The notes: generated from the sequence alone by a model not told the origin. A stretch of DNA of 6,317 nucleotides from Chitinophagaceae bacterium (GCA_003136915.1 PLEB01000225.1:1-6317), one strand, 5' to 3'; positions 1 to 5,857 are shown, counted from the first letter of the stretch. Numbers and translations: made by a program.

Positions 1-453
1 GGTGTCGCAAGAAATCTCAATAATCGTCCCAATTCAGCAAGAACAGGCGGCAGTTTTAATAGTCCGCGTCCCAATTCCGCAGGTGCAAGACCCGGAGCAG
101 GCAGAACGAATTCAGTAAACGGCGCATCAAGACCATATGGCAATGTTTATTCAGACCGTCAGGGTAATGTTTACCAGAGAGGACAACAGGGTCAATGGCA
201 GCAGAGGCAAAACCGCAGCTGGGCACCAGTTACAAATTCCAGATCTCAAACGATCCAGAATTTAAACCGCCAGCAGGTAATGCGTGATCGGGGAGCGATG
301 CGGACCCAGAACTTTCAACGCTCAATGCCTTCAGGTGGTGGTTCCCGTTCTTCGGGCGGAGGCGGAGCAAGACCTTCTGGTGGAAGCTCAGGCGGCTCCA
401 GAGGCGGTGGTGGTGGAGGAAGCAGGGGTGGCGGCGGAGGCGGCAGAAGATAA
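1..453 (+). CDS. Basic Gly/Arg-rich low-complexity protein, C-terminal 150 residues (5' end outside window)
   Basis: The reading frame is open from the first base to a TAA at 451-453, so only the C-terminus is present. The visible part is very low in acidic residues and rich in Asn, Ser, Gln, Arg and Gly. Residues 9-13 and 23-27 or so repeat an RPNSA unit, encoded by a near-identical 15-base direct repeat at 25-39 and 67-81. Residues 45-74 hold a GNVYSDRQGNVYQR-type segment followed by Gln- and Trp-containing sequence, a pattern I associate with the tails of secreted or envelope proteins of Bacteroidota. The last 40 residues are almost only Gly, Ser and Arg, with two SRGGGGGG units, resembling an RGG box. 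No catalytic domain is visible and the family cannot be named from this part. The tail is disordered by composition; nucleic-acid or surface binding is only a guess. That the gene is real is well supported by in-frame bias and by the terminator 35 bases after its stop. Confidence 0.8.
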   Translation, partial: GVARNLNNRPNSARTGGSFNSPRPNSAGARPGAGRTNSVNGASRPYGNVYSDRQGNVYQRGQQGQWQQRQNRSWAPVTNSRSQTIQNLNRQQVMRDRGAMRTQNFQRSMPSGGGSRSSGGGGARPSGGSSGGSRGGGGGGSRGGGGGGRR

Positions 454-487
454 TTTTTATATACTTTACCAGATTACCATAAATTGA

Positions 488-521
488 AAGACCTGGCCGT
501 AGTTGCCAGGTCTTCTATTTT
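488..521. terminator. Bidirectional intrinsic terminator between convergent genes
   Basis: A perfect 10-bp stem, AAGACCTGGC at 488-497 and GCCAGGTCTT at 505-514, closes a 7-base loop. A T-rich stretch (CTATTTTA) follows on the plus strand, and TTCAATTTATGG follows on the minus strand. It lies 34 bases after the stop of the Gly-rich gene and 14 bases before the stop end of the reverse-strand DUF2383 gene, so it can end both transcripts. Confidence 0.85.
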
Positions 522-535
522 AGATCCACCTCTTG

Positions 536-991
536 CTAAACATATTCATTCCTGAGATCCTTGATCTCATCGTGGGAAGCTTTCAGTGCTGCCTTCTGGT
601 TCATAAACATTTCTCTTAAAAAAGCAGGGAGCTTTTCAGTTTCCAAAGCTTTATCGTAGGCTTTCTGCGCAGAATCTTCTCCATATTCGCAATTAGAAAG
701 GATCGTATGTCTGCTGTCTCCTGTGAATATGGCTTTCAAATTCATCCACCCGCGGTAAATTTTACCCATCTCCGAGGTACCTTTTTCTACTTCCCCGTGA
801 AGGACCTGCAGTTCCTGAACCAGATCTGATTTTATTTGCTGACTTTCTACTATCATATGATCGAATAAGGACTTGAGGTCCTGATCTTCGGGTTTGAGCT
901 CCTTTACCGCCTTTTCATACCCTTCAACGCGGTCGTTGTTGATCATGACCAGATCATTTAGCACTTCAATGATTTCTTTAGATTTTTCCAT
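536..991 (-). CDS. PA2169-family four-helix-bundle protein (DUF2383)
   Basis: This 151-residue, mostly helical protein matches the DUF2383/PA2169 family, which has a ferritin-like four-helix fold and no firmly established biochemical role. The length is normal for the family. Recognisable features are the opening helix with NDRVEGYEKAV (residues 19-29), the second helix around HMIVESQQIKSDL (45-57), the GEDSAQKAYDKAL segment (104-116), and the closing helix with HDEIKDLR (140-147). No signal peptide or membrane segment is seen, so it is probably cytoplasmic. The ATG at 989-991 is the natural start because the family begins directly with this helix. It is divergent from the DUF5606 gene (133-base gap) and convergent with the Gly-rich gene. 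I found no clear promoter box upstream. Family members are often discussed as stress-related, but nothing in this sequence demonstrates that. Confidence 0.88.
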   Translation of the reverse strand: MEKSKEIIEVLNDLVMINNDRVEGYEKAVKELKPEDQDLKSLFDHMIVESQQIKSDLVQELQVLHGEVEKGTSEMGKIYRGWMNLKAIFTGDSRHTILSNCEYGEDSAQKAYDKALETEKLPAFLREMFMNQKAALKASHDEIKDLRNEYV

Positions 992-1124
992 AAAATAAGT
1001 TTTGTGATGAGGAGTTGCTTAAAAAACCATACCAGCCGGAAGGCTGCAGCAAAACAGCAAACCCGTGAACCGGTATTCTTTTTTATGATTAACTTGCACC
1101 ACTTTTTAAATCTAAGCCTGTATT

Positions 1125-1796
1125 ATGGAATATTCGAAGATCATTGCCATTACCGGACTTCCTGGATTATATGAGCTGATCAACAGTAAATCGGACGGCG
1201 GTATTGTCCGGTCGCTTGAAGATAAAAGTACACGGTTTGTTTCCAGCCGTGTACACCAGTTCTCCCATCTCGAAAGTATTGAAGTATATACGGAGCGTCA
1301 CAACGAGAACCTGGTAACCATCCTGAAAGCAATGGAAGAAAGTAAGGAAAAATTGCCCGACGACAAAGATCCTGCCGCGCTGAAATCTTATTTTGAAAAA
1401 GTTTATCCCGGGTTGGATCATAGCCGTGTTTATACGAGTGACCTGAAGAAAATGGTTAAATGGTTTTCCGTATTGCAGGATAATAAAATTGAGATCAAAC
1501 TTTCTGAGCCGGTAGTTGAAGAAGGAGAGGCAGAACAAATAGAAACGAAGACTGCGGAAGCGAAGCCTGTAAAAAAAGTTCCCGCTCCAAAAGAAAAAGA
1601 AAAAGAAAAAGAAGAAGAGAAGAAACCTGCTGCGAAGAAAGCGGTAAAAAAGGAATCTCCCTCAAAGGAAGCGGCTGCAAAATCTGAAAAGAAAAAACCT
1701 GCAAAAAAAGCGGCCGCTGCAAAAAATAAAGACGAAAAGAAATCATCAGCCGGAGCAAAATCCAAAAAGCCTGCTGCAAAAAAGAAGTCAAAATAG
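1125..1796 (+). CDS. DUF5606 domain protein with histone-H1-like Lys/Ala/Pro tail
   Basis: The protein has two parts. Residues 1-127 match the DUF5606 family of Bacteroidota: an opening IIAITGLPGLYELI (6-19), a middle with HLESIEVYT (48-56), an acidic helix followed by LKSYFEKVYPGLD (86-98), and RVYTSDLKKMVKWFSVLQ (101-118). The domain's function is not known to me. Residues about 128-223 are disordered by composition. An acidic stretch (129-140) leads into a strongly basic tail in which 32 of the last 83 residues are Lys, with an alternating EKEKEKE run (157-163) and repeated KPAAKK/KPAKKA motifs (168, 191, 215) like eukaryotic H1 or bacterial H1-like proteins. Binding to nucleic acid by the tail is an inference. 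The ATG at 1125 places the start exactly at the family's usual N-terminus. The peptidase gene begins 37 bases after the stop with no visible terminator, so cotranscription is possible. Confidence 0.88.
   Translation: MEYSKIIAITGLPGLYELINSKSDGGIVRSLEDKSTRFVSSRVHQFSHLESIEVYTERHNENLVTILKAMEESKEKLPDDKDPAALKSYFEKVYPGLDHSRVYTSDLKKMVKWFSVLQDNKIEIKLSEPVVEEGEAEQIETKTAEAKPVKKVPAPKEKEKEKEEEKKPAAKKAVKKESPSKEAAAKSEKKKPAKKAAAAKNKDEKKSSAGAKSKKPAAKKKSK
1589..1625 (+). repeat. 37-base homopurine tract with hexamer repeats in the DUF5606 tail
   Basis: Every base from 1589 to 1625 on the plus strand is A or G, including repeated AAAAAG hexamers that encode Lys-Glu pairs. The tract stays in frame and lies in the disordered tail, so copy-number changes in whole hexamers would be tolerated, while slippage by single bases in the A runs would shift the frame. 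Confidence 0.8.
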
Positions 1797-1833
1797 GCAA
1801 TTGAATCCGCCCTAAATTTTCACATTTATTATA

Positions 1834-3558
1834 ATGAAAATGTATTCCGCAGATATTCAAAAACCGGTCCGCCGGTTTGTACCTGGAAATTTTGAGCTCA
1901 CGGATTGGAAATCCATAGAGCATTTTCTTATTGACCTGGAAGAAAGATCCATCACCACTCCGCCGGATCTTGAAAGATGGTTGCATGATATGAGTGAGCT
2001 GGAAGCCATCATCAGTGAAGACGTTTCCTGGCGTCATATCCGGATGACCTGCAACACGGAAGATAAAAGCCTGCGGGATCACTTTACTTATTTCGTGATG
2101 GAGATCCAACCGAAAATTCAGCCTTATGCGGACCGGCTTAACAGAAAACTAATAGACAATCCGCTCACTGCATCGCTGGATCACGATAAATATTTTACTT
2201 ACCTGCGTTCTATAAAAAAAAGTATCGAGCTTTTCCGCGAAGAAAATATTCCGATTCAATCCGAATTAAGTGTGCTTGCCCAACAATACGGTGCGATATC
2301 GGGGAAGATGACAGTTACTGTAAATGATCAGGAATATACGCTGCAGCAGGCGATGAAGTTTCTGGAAAATCCGGATCGTGATCTGCGGGAACAGGTTTTT
2401 CGTAAGGTCCAGGAACGCAGGCTGCAGGACAAGGAAGCGCTGAATAAATTGTACAGCGATCTCATTCAGCGCCGCCACCAGGTAGCGAAGAATGCAGGCT
2501 TTGAAAATTACCGCGATTATAAGTTTGTGGAGATGGGCCGGTTCGACTATACTAAGGAAGATTGTTTTCATTTTCATGATGCGGTTAAAAAATATGTTGT
2601 GCCACTGGTCTCTCTGATCAATCAGCACAAGAAGAAAAAGCTTGGTCTGGATACATTAAGACCATGGGATACTGAAGCCGAGCCTGCAGGAATTGAGCCC
2701 TTGAATCCATTTAAAAACGGAAATGAGCTGCTGGAAAAAACTATGCATTGTTTCCGGGAACTGCGGCCATTTTTTGCAGATTGTCTGTTGACGATGAAAA
2801 AAATGAACCGTTTCGATCTGGAGAGCCGGATCGGTAAAGCACCGGGAGGGTATAACTGTTCCCTGGCCGAAACAGGAGCACCATTCATTTTCATGAATGC
2901 AGCAGGCCAAATGCACGATGTAACTACCATGGTCCATGAAGGAGGGCACGCCATCCATTCATTCCTTTCTCATCATCTCGAGCTCAGTGCGTTCAAGGAA
3001 TATCCCATGGAGATTGCCGAAGTTGCCAGCATGGCCATGGAGCTTTTCAGCATGGAAAACTGGAACCTGTATTTTGAAAAGCCAGACGATCTCAAGCGCG
3101 CAAAAATCCAACAGCTGGAAAGGGTCATTACCATATTTCCCTGGATCGCGACCATTGATAAATTCCAGCATTGGGTTTATGAAAACCCAAGCCATAGCCT
3201 GGAAGAAAGAACCGAAAACTGGTTGCGGATTAACAGTGAATTTTCTTCCGGAACCGTTGACTGGACCGGGCTCGGGGAATACCAGAAGAACATCTGGCAG
3301 AAGCAACTTCACTTATTCGAAGTCCCTTTTTATTATATTGAATATGGGATCGCGCAGCTGGGCGCAATCGGACTCTGGATGCAGTTTAAGAAAAACAAAG
3401 AAGCCGCTCTTGACCATTATACCGCAGCATTGGAACTCGGCGGCACCAAAACACTTCCCCACCTATATGCTGCTGCCGGCCTGAAGTTTGATTTTTCAGG
3501 GGAATACATAAAAGAATTGATGGATTTTGTAGAAGAACAAATAAGTTTTGTTCTTTAG
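1834..3558 (+). CDS. M3-family zinc oligoendopeptidase
   Basis: This is a 574-residue metallopeptidase of family M3 (oligoendopeptidase F-like and related enzymes), which cleaves short peptides in the cytoplasm. The zinc motif is complete: HEGGH at 368-372 supplies His368, the catalytic Glu369 and His372. Glu396, in the conserved AEVAS context 24 residues later, is the expected third ligand. The family motif GKAPGGYNCSLAETGAP (334-350) precedes it, and the substrate-side YYIEYGIAQLGA (500-511) follows, as does the typical end LPHLYAAAGLKFDFSG. Length is normal for single-chain M3 oligoendopeptidases of this group. There is no signal peptide. The start could be ATG 1834 or the ATG two codons later (MKMYSAD); the first is chosen by default. 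No strong promoter is seen in the 37-base gap, only a near match TAAATTTT (1813-1820), so it may share a transcript with the DUF5606 gene. I give no symbol because pepF and its sister subfamily cannot be told apart by eye. Confidence 0.95.
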   Translation: MKMYSADIQKPVRRFVPGNFELTDWKSIEHFLIDLEERSITTPPDLERWLHDMSELEAIISEDVSWRHIRMTCNTEDKSLRDHFTYFVMEIQPKIQPYADRLNRKLIDNPLTASLDHDKYFTYLRSIKKSIELFREENIPIQSELSVLAQQYGAISGKMTVTVNDQEYTLQQAMKFLENPDRDLREQVFRKVQERRLQDKEALNKLYSDLIQRRHQVAKNAGFENYRDYKFVEMGRFDYTKEDCFHFHDAVKKYVVPLVSLINQHKKKKLGLDTLRPWDTEAEPAGIEPLNPFKNGNELLEKTMHCFRELRPFFADCLLTMKKMNRFDLESRIGKAPGGYNCSLAETGAPFIFMNAAGQMHDVTTMVHEGGHAIHSFLSHHLELSAFKEYPMEIAEVASMAMELFSMENWNLYFEKPDDLKRAKIQQLERVITIFPWIATIDKFQHWVYENPSHSLEERTENWLRINSEFSSGTVDWTGLGEYQKNIWQKQLHLFEVPFYYIEYGIAQLGAIGLWMQFKKNKEAALDHYTAALELGGTKTLPHLYAAAGLKFDFSGEYIKELMDFVEEQISFVL

Positions 3559-3599
3559 TTGTTAAAAACCGATCTACCACGAAAATGGTATGCCCCAAT

Positions 3600-3631
3600 T
3601 TTGTGGGAATCATTATGGGCATTTATATTTG
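3600..3631 (+). promoter_or_regulatory. Bacteroidota-type promoter in the gap after the peptidase gene
   Basis: TTTG (3600-3603) is followed, after 20 bases, by TATATTTG (3624-3631), a full match to the -33 TTTG / -7 TAnnTTTG consensus of the Bacteroidota primary sigma factor. Transcription would begin near 3636-3640. No protein gene follows in this direction before the terminator at 3697-3732. A chance match in AT-rich DNA is possible. Confidence 0.45.
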
Positions 3632-3636
3632 CATCA

Positions 3637-3732
3637 ATCAATAAGAATAAACCGCATATCGGTTTAAAAATAGCTACTAATCAGAGCCTTAACCAAAAGT
3701 CCCGGTGTTTCTACATCGGGGCTTTCTTTTTC
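3637..3732 (+). ncRNA. Candidate small RNA, about 95 nt, two hairpins
   Basis: This is a prediction from layout, not from a known family. The stretch starts just after a consensus-like promoter and ends at an intrinsic terminator. Inside it is a perfect 7-bp hairpin, TAAACCG (3648-3654) with CGGTTTA (3660-3666) and a CATAT loop, then an unpaired A-rich linker of about 30 bases, then the terminator stem. The only open frame across it begins at a TTG touching the peptidase stop codon and looks non-coding. The start is estimated from the promoter (uncertain by a few bases). Alternatively, this is merely the 3' untranslated region of the peptidase mRNA, or a small RNA processed from it. Confidence 0.35.
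3697..3732 (+). terminator. Intrinsic terminator, possibly acting on both strands
   Basis: An 11-bp stem, AAGTCCCGGTG (3697-3707) and CATCGGGGCTT (3714-3724), has two G-U wobbles and a 6-base loop TTTCTA, followed by TCTTTTTC. It would end the peptidase mRNA or the candidate small RNA. On the minus strand the same stem is followed by the weaker T-stretch TTTTGG, so it may also stop the SCO transcript about 100 bases after that gene. Confidence 0.75.
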
Positions 3733-3794
3733 AAACAAGCCCGCCTCATTTACGAGGATCTTTCCCGATGCGAATGTTCAATATGTACAAAGCG

Positions 3795-3822
3795 ATTCAG
3801 TGGATCGGGTTGGCACCTGAAT
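3795..3822 (-). terminator. Stem-loop just after the SCO stop codon (weak terminator or 3' stabiliser)
   Basis: On the minus strand, 3 bases after the SCO stop codon, ATTCAGGTG (3822-3814) pairs with CACTGAAT (3802-3795), giving an 8-bp stem with one bulged base and an 11-base loop. The sequence after it (CGCTTTG) is a poor T-tract, so 3' end protection is as likely as termination. Confidence 0.3.
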
Positions 3823-3825
3823 AAT

Positions 3826-4479
3826 TCAACCGGGATTAATGTATGGTGAACGTGCAAGGTGACCACGTGTATCTTCTTTCAGCAGCTGATCAATGGCTTT
3901 ATCCATTTGTTTCAGCTCATCCTTTTCCAAACCATCCACAATCTTACGCACCTCTCCGCTCTTATCTACTAACGCAAAGAACTGTGTATGTATGAACTGC
4001 TGATCAATGGGAGAAAGGTTATTCTTGGGATCATCGAGCAAATAACTCAATCTGGCGGCCTGGTAGAGGGAATCCTTATCCCCTGTCAGAAAGATCCAGT
4101 GACGCGAATCCACACCCAGGGAATCTGCATATATTTTTAAACGGCCCACGCTGTCAGTTTCGGGATCCACACTGTGAGACAGGATTAAAAAATCCGGCTC
4201 GTTTTTATATTTTTCATAGACCGATTTGAGATTGGTATTCAGCTTTGGGCAGATCCCTTTGCAGGTAGTGAAAAAATATTCCGCCACGTAAACTTTCCCT
4301 GCAACGTCTTTATTGGTGACAATACGGCCATCCTGATCAACAAAAGAGAAGGGCTTCACCTCACTGAGCACCGGGTAAGTTACTTTTCCATATCCGGGAA
4401 TTATCCTGGTTAACGCAAAATAGAAACCCAGGATGAGGATTGCAAAAAATGCAGTAAGGAACCAGGCTTTCTTGGTCAT
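3826..4479 (-). CDS. SCO family protein (SCO1/SenC, copper or thiol-disulfide protein)
   Basis: This is a 217-residue membrane-anchored thioredoxin-fold protein of the SCO1/SenC family. In other bacteria these deliver copper to, or reduce, the CuA site of cytochrome c oxidase. Residues 5-24 form one hydrophobic anchor after a short MTKK start, so the domain should face the periplasm. The metal and redox residues are all present: Cys73 and Cys77 in TCKGICP, and His164 in FIHTQ. The conserved SVDPETDS stretch (103-110) and FALVDKSGEVR (168-178) also fit. The ATG at 4477-4479 is the first after an in-frame TAG 18 bases upstream. No oxidase genes are visible nearby, so the partner cannot be inferred from context. 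The gene is divergent from the Nfu gene, and a perfect -7 box ends only 5 bases before the start codon, suggesting a leaderless or near-leaderless mRNA. Confidence 0.93.
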   Translation of the reverse strand: MTKKAWFLTAFFAILILGFYFALTRIIPGYGKVTYPVLSEVKPFSFVDQDGRIVTNKDVAGKVYVAEYFFTTCKGICPKLNTNLKSVYEKYKNEPDFLILSHSVDPETDSVGRLKIYADSLGVDSRHWIFLTGDKDSLYQAARLSYLLDDPKNNLSPIDQQFIHTQFFALVDKSGEVRKIVDGLEKDELKQMDKAIDQLLKEDTRGHLARSPYINPG

Positions 4480-4484
4480 TTCTG

Positions 4485-4492
4485 CAAAAATA
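4485..4492 (-). promoter_or_regulatory. -7 box of the SCO promoter
   Basis: Read on the minus strand, 4492-4485 is TATTTTTG, an exact match to TAnnTTTG. Only five bases (CAGAA) lie between it and the ATG, so initiation should fall at or next to the start codon. No good TTG-type -33 box is seen at the usual distance. Confidence 0.6.
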
Positions 4493-4506
4493 CGCTACTT
4501 AATTCG

Positions 4507-4534
4507 TTGATGGTTGATAGTTGATGGTTGATGG
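4507..4534 (+). repeat. Four tandem copies of heptamer TTGATGG in the divergent promoter region
   Basis: Copies are at 4507-4513, 4514-4520 (TTGATAG, one mismatch), 4521-4527 and 4528-4534. The array sits between the SCO and Nfu -7 boxes and overlaps where the -33 element of the Nfu promoter should be. Each copy carries a TTG, so gain or loss of one unit would move candidate -33 boxes by 7 bases. Confidence 0.9.
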
Positions 4535-4553
4535 ACTTTAAGCGTTATTTTTG
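4521..4553 (+). promoter_or_regulatory. Promoter of the Nfu gene
   Basis: TATTTTTG at 4546-4553 matches TAnnTTTG exactly. Candidate TTG -33 boxes come from the heptamer repeats: 4521-4523 (22-base gap) or 4528-4530 (15-base gap), neither at ideal spacing. Transcription would begin near 4558-4560, giving a 5' leader of about 12-15 bases before ATG 4572. Confidence 0.6.
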
Positions 4554-4571
4554 CAGATCAAACAGTGAAAT

Positions 4572-5165
4572 ATGATTAAAACAGGTAATCCGGTCATCAG
4601 CATCTATACGGAGATGACACCGAATCCCGAAACCATGAAGTTTGTGGCCAATAAACTGCTTTACCCAGGCAAAAGCATTGATTTCCCGGATGTTGAGTCT
4701 GCCAAACCTTCTCCCCTGGCCAATGAATTATTCGGATTTCCCTTTATAAAAAGCATTTTTATAGCCAGCAATTTTGTAACGCTTACCAAGACTACCGATA
4801 CGGACTGGGCCGATGTGATACCTTCTATCCGTCAGTTCCTGAAAGATTACCTGGAAGATGCGAAACCTATCATTAACGAGGAAGAGATTACCGTGGCCCA
4901 TTCAGATGGCAATGCCATTGGTGCAGACGATGACGATGTGGTAAAGCGGATCAAAGAATTATTGGAAAACTATGTAAAACCAGCGGTGGAAATGGACGGA
5001 GGAGCTATCCAGTTTAAGAGCTATAACGAGGGTACAGTCAACCTGATGCTCCATGGCTCCTGTTCTGGCTGTCCTTCTTCCATGATCACGCTAAAAGCCG
5101 GAATCGAAGGCATGATGAAACGCATGATCCCCGAAGTAAGGGAAGTGGTTGCAGAAGCGGATTAA
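4572..5165 (+). CDS. Nfu-type iron-sulfur cluster scaffold/carrier (NFU1-like domain order)
   Basis: This 197-residue protein has two domains. Residues about 10-94 are an Nfu N-terminal domain, recognised by TEMTPNPETMKFV (13-25), the FGFPFIKSIFIASNFVTLTK region (54-73) and the TDWADVIPSIRQFL end (77-90). Residues about 122-195 are a NifU C-terminal-like domain: VVKRIKELLENYVKPAVEMD, then GSCSGCPSS with Cys164 and Cys167, the CxxC pair that holds a cluster between two subunits. The order and N-terminal type resemble mitochondrial NFU1 rather than Escherichia coli NfuA, whose N-terminal domain is a degenerate A-type one. The expected role is passing 4Fe-4S clusters to client enzymes in the cytoplasm. 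An acidic linker (103-123) joins the domains. The ATG at 4572 follows a consensus -7 box at a sensible distance. No other Fe-S genes are in the window. Confidence 0.94.
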   Translation: MIKTGNPVISIYTEMTPNPETMKFVANKLLYPGKSIDFPDVESAKPSPLANELFGFPFIKSIFIASNFVTLTKTTDTDWADVIPSIRQFLKDYLEDAKPIINEEEITVAHSDGNAIGADDDDVVKRIKELLENYVKPAVEMDGGAIQFKSYNEGTVNLMLHGSCSGCPSSMITLKAGIEGMMKRMIPEVREVVAEAD

Positions 5166-5187
5166 TTTAATTGGAAACTTTTTTTAT

Positions 5188-5212
5188 TCCCGCCTCCGGC
5201 GGGATTTTTTTT
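5188..5212 (+). terminator. Intrinsic terminator after the Nfu gene
   Basis: TCCCGCC (5188-5194) pairs with GGCGGGA (5198-5204) around a 3-base TCC loop, followed by eight T residues (5205-5212). It lies 22 bases after the Nfu stop. It also shows that the open frame upstream of pnuC, which runs through this hairpin, is not the real N-terminus of pnuC. Confidence 0.85.
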
Positions 5213-5248
5213 AACTTTCCGGCCTCTTCAACCCATAATCTCGCGGCT

Positions 5249-5857
5249 TTGCATCAAATCGCCCAGCAGCTCATCGAAGACATTCAAAAAACCTCCTGGC
5301 TTGAATACATTGCGGTGATCTTCGGCATTGCCAGTGTGATATTTTCCCGGATGGAACATATCCTGGTTTATCCGGTCGGTATGGTGAATACCGGAATTTC
5401 CATCTATCTCTATGTAATTACTGGTTTGTATGCCGATGCCTCCGTAAATTTTTACTATACCGTGATGAGCATCATTGGCTGGATCATGTGGGCCCAGAAA
5501 AAGCAGGGGCAGAAAGTGTTGAAAATTACCAGCTCCTCAAAAAAAGACTGGATACAAAGCCTCGCCTTCTTTTTCATTTGCTGGATCGTACTTTTCCTTT
5601 TACTCAAAAATTTAACTGACAGTACCGTGCCCATTGCCGATAGTTTTACTTCCGCTGCCGCATTCACAGGTATGTGGCTGATGAACAAAAAGAAACTGGA
5701 TAACTGGACCTGGTGGATCATTACTGACCTGGCTTCTGTGCCGCTTAATTTTTACAAACACCTCGTATTTCTAAGCTTTCAATACCTCGTTTTCCTGATT
5801 CTTGCCATTATGGGGTATATTACCTGGAGAAAAAAAATACTGCATGCCGAGGCTTAA
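5249..5857 (+). CDS. pnuC: PnuC-type nicotinamide riboside transporter
   Basis: This inner-membrane facilitator imports nicotinamide riboside for NAD synthesis. From the proposed TTG start it has 202 residues, normal for PnuC. Family landmarks are LEYIAVIFGIASVIFS (18-33), HILVYPVGMVNTGISIYLY (37-55), ASVNFYYTVMSIIGWIMW (64-81) and the C-terminal WTWWIITDLASVPLNFYK (153-170). Several hydrophobic helices are evident, roughly 18-33, 37-58, 64-82, 101-120, 130-146 and 173-193. The start is uncertain: the frame is open back to 5171 but that stretch crosses the Nfu terminator, and the first in-frame ATG lies after LEYIAV, too late. TTG at 5249-5251 gives the usual short amphipathic lead. A near-consensus -7 box, TAACTTTC (5212-5219), may drive it, without a visible -33 box. 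Its last 14 bases overlap the kinase gene in another frame. Confidence 0.92.
   Translation: MHQIAQQLIEDIQKTSWLEYIAVIFGIASVIFSRMEHILVYPVGMVNTGISIYLYVITGLYADASVNFYYTVMSIIGWIMWAQKKQGQKVLKITSSSKKDWIQSLAFFFICWIVLFLLLKNLTDSTVPIADSFTSAAAFTGMWLMNKKKLDNWTWWIITDLASVPLNFYKHLVFLSFQYLVFLILAIMGYITWRKKILHAEA

Noticed and set aside
284..487. 67-residue open frame rich in Ala, Glu and Val over the end of the Gly-rich gene
   Set aside because: It is the +1-shifted reading of GGN/AGN repeats of the real frame and runs into the terminator hairpin.
1033..1046. CAGCC-GGAA-GGCTG hairpin in the 992-1124 gap, followed on the minus strand by a T6 run
   Set aside because: Only 5 bp of stem and the T run begins 6 bases away, so an attenuator for the DUF2383 gene is not supported. 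Nothing else clear was seen in this gap.
1430..2109. Two reverse-strand open frames opposite the DUF5606 tail, rich in Phe/Ser/Ala or Leu/Gln
   Set aside because: They are antisense readings of the Lys/Ala codon-biased tail, which lacks stops on the other strand; the compositions are artefacts and no family is recognisable.
2936..3484. 182-residue forward open frame inside the peptidase gene
   Set aside because: It is a frame-shifted shadow of the M3 peptidase, whose own frame carries the intact zinc motif and conserved C-terminus.
3590..3622. ATGCCC...GGGCAT inverted repeat after the peptidase stop, followed by TTATATTT
   Set aside because: A 6-bp stem with a 21-base loop is too weak for a terminator, and the T-rich part is better read as a promoter -7 box.
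3764..3809. CCCGAT...ATCGGG inverted repeat
   Set aside because: Six base pairs across 34 bases is expected by chance and overlaps the better-supported stem at 3795-3822.
3559..3849. 96-residue forward open frame after the peptidase gene
   Set aside because: It starts with TTG directly after the stop codon, crosses the promoter-like site and an intrinsic terminator hairpin, and overlaps the end of the SCO gene; the protein resembles no family I know.
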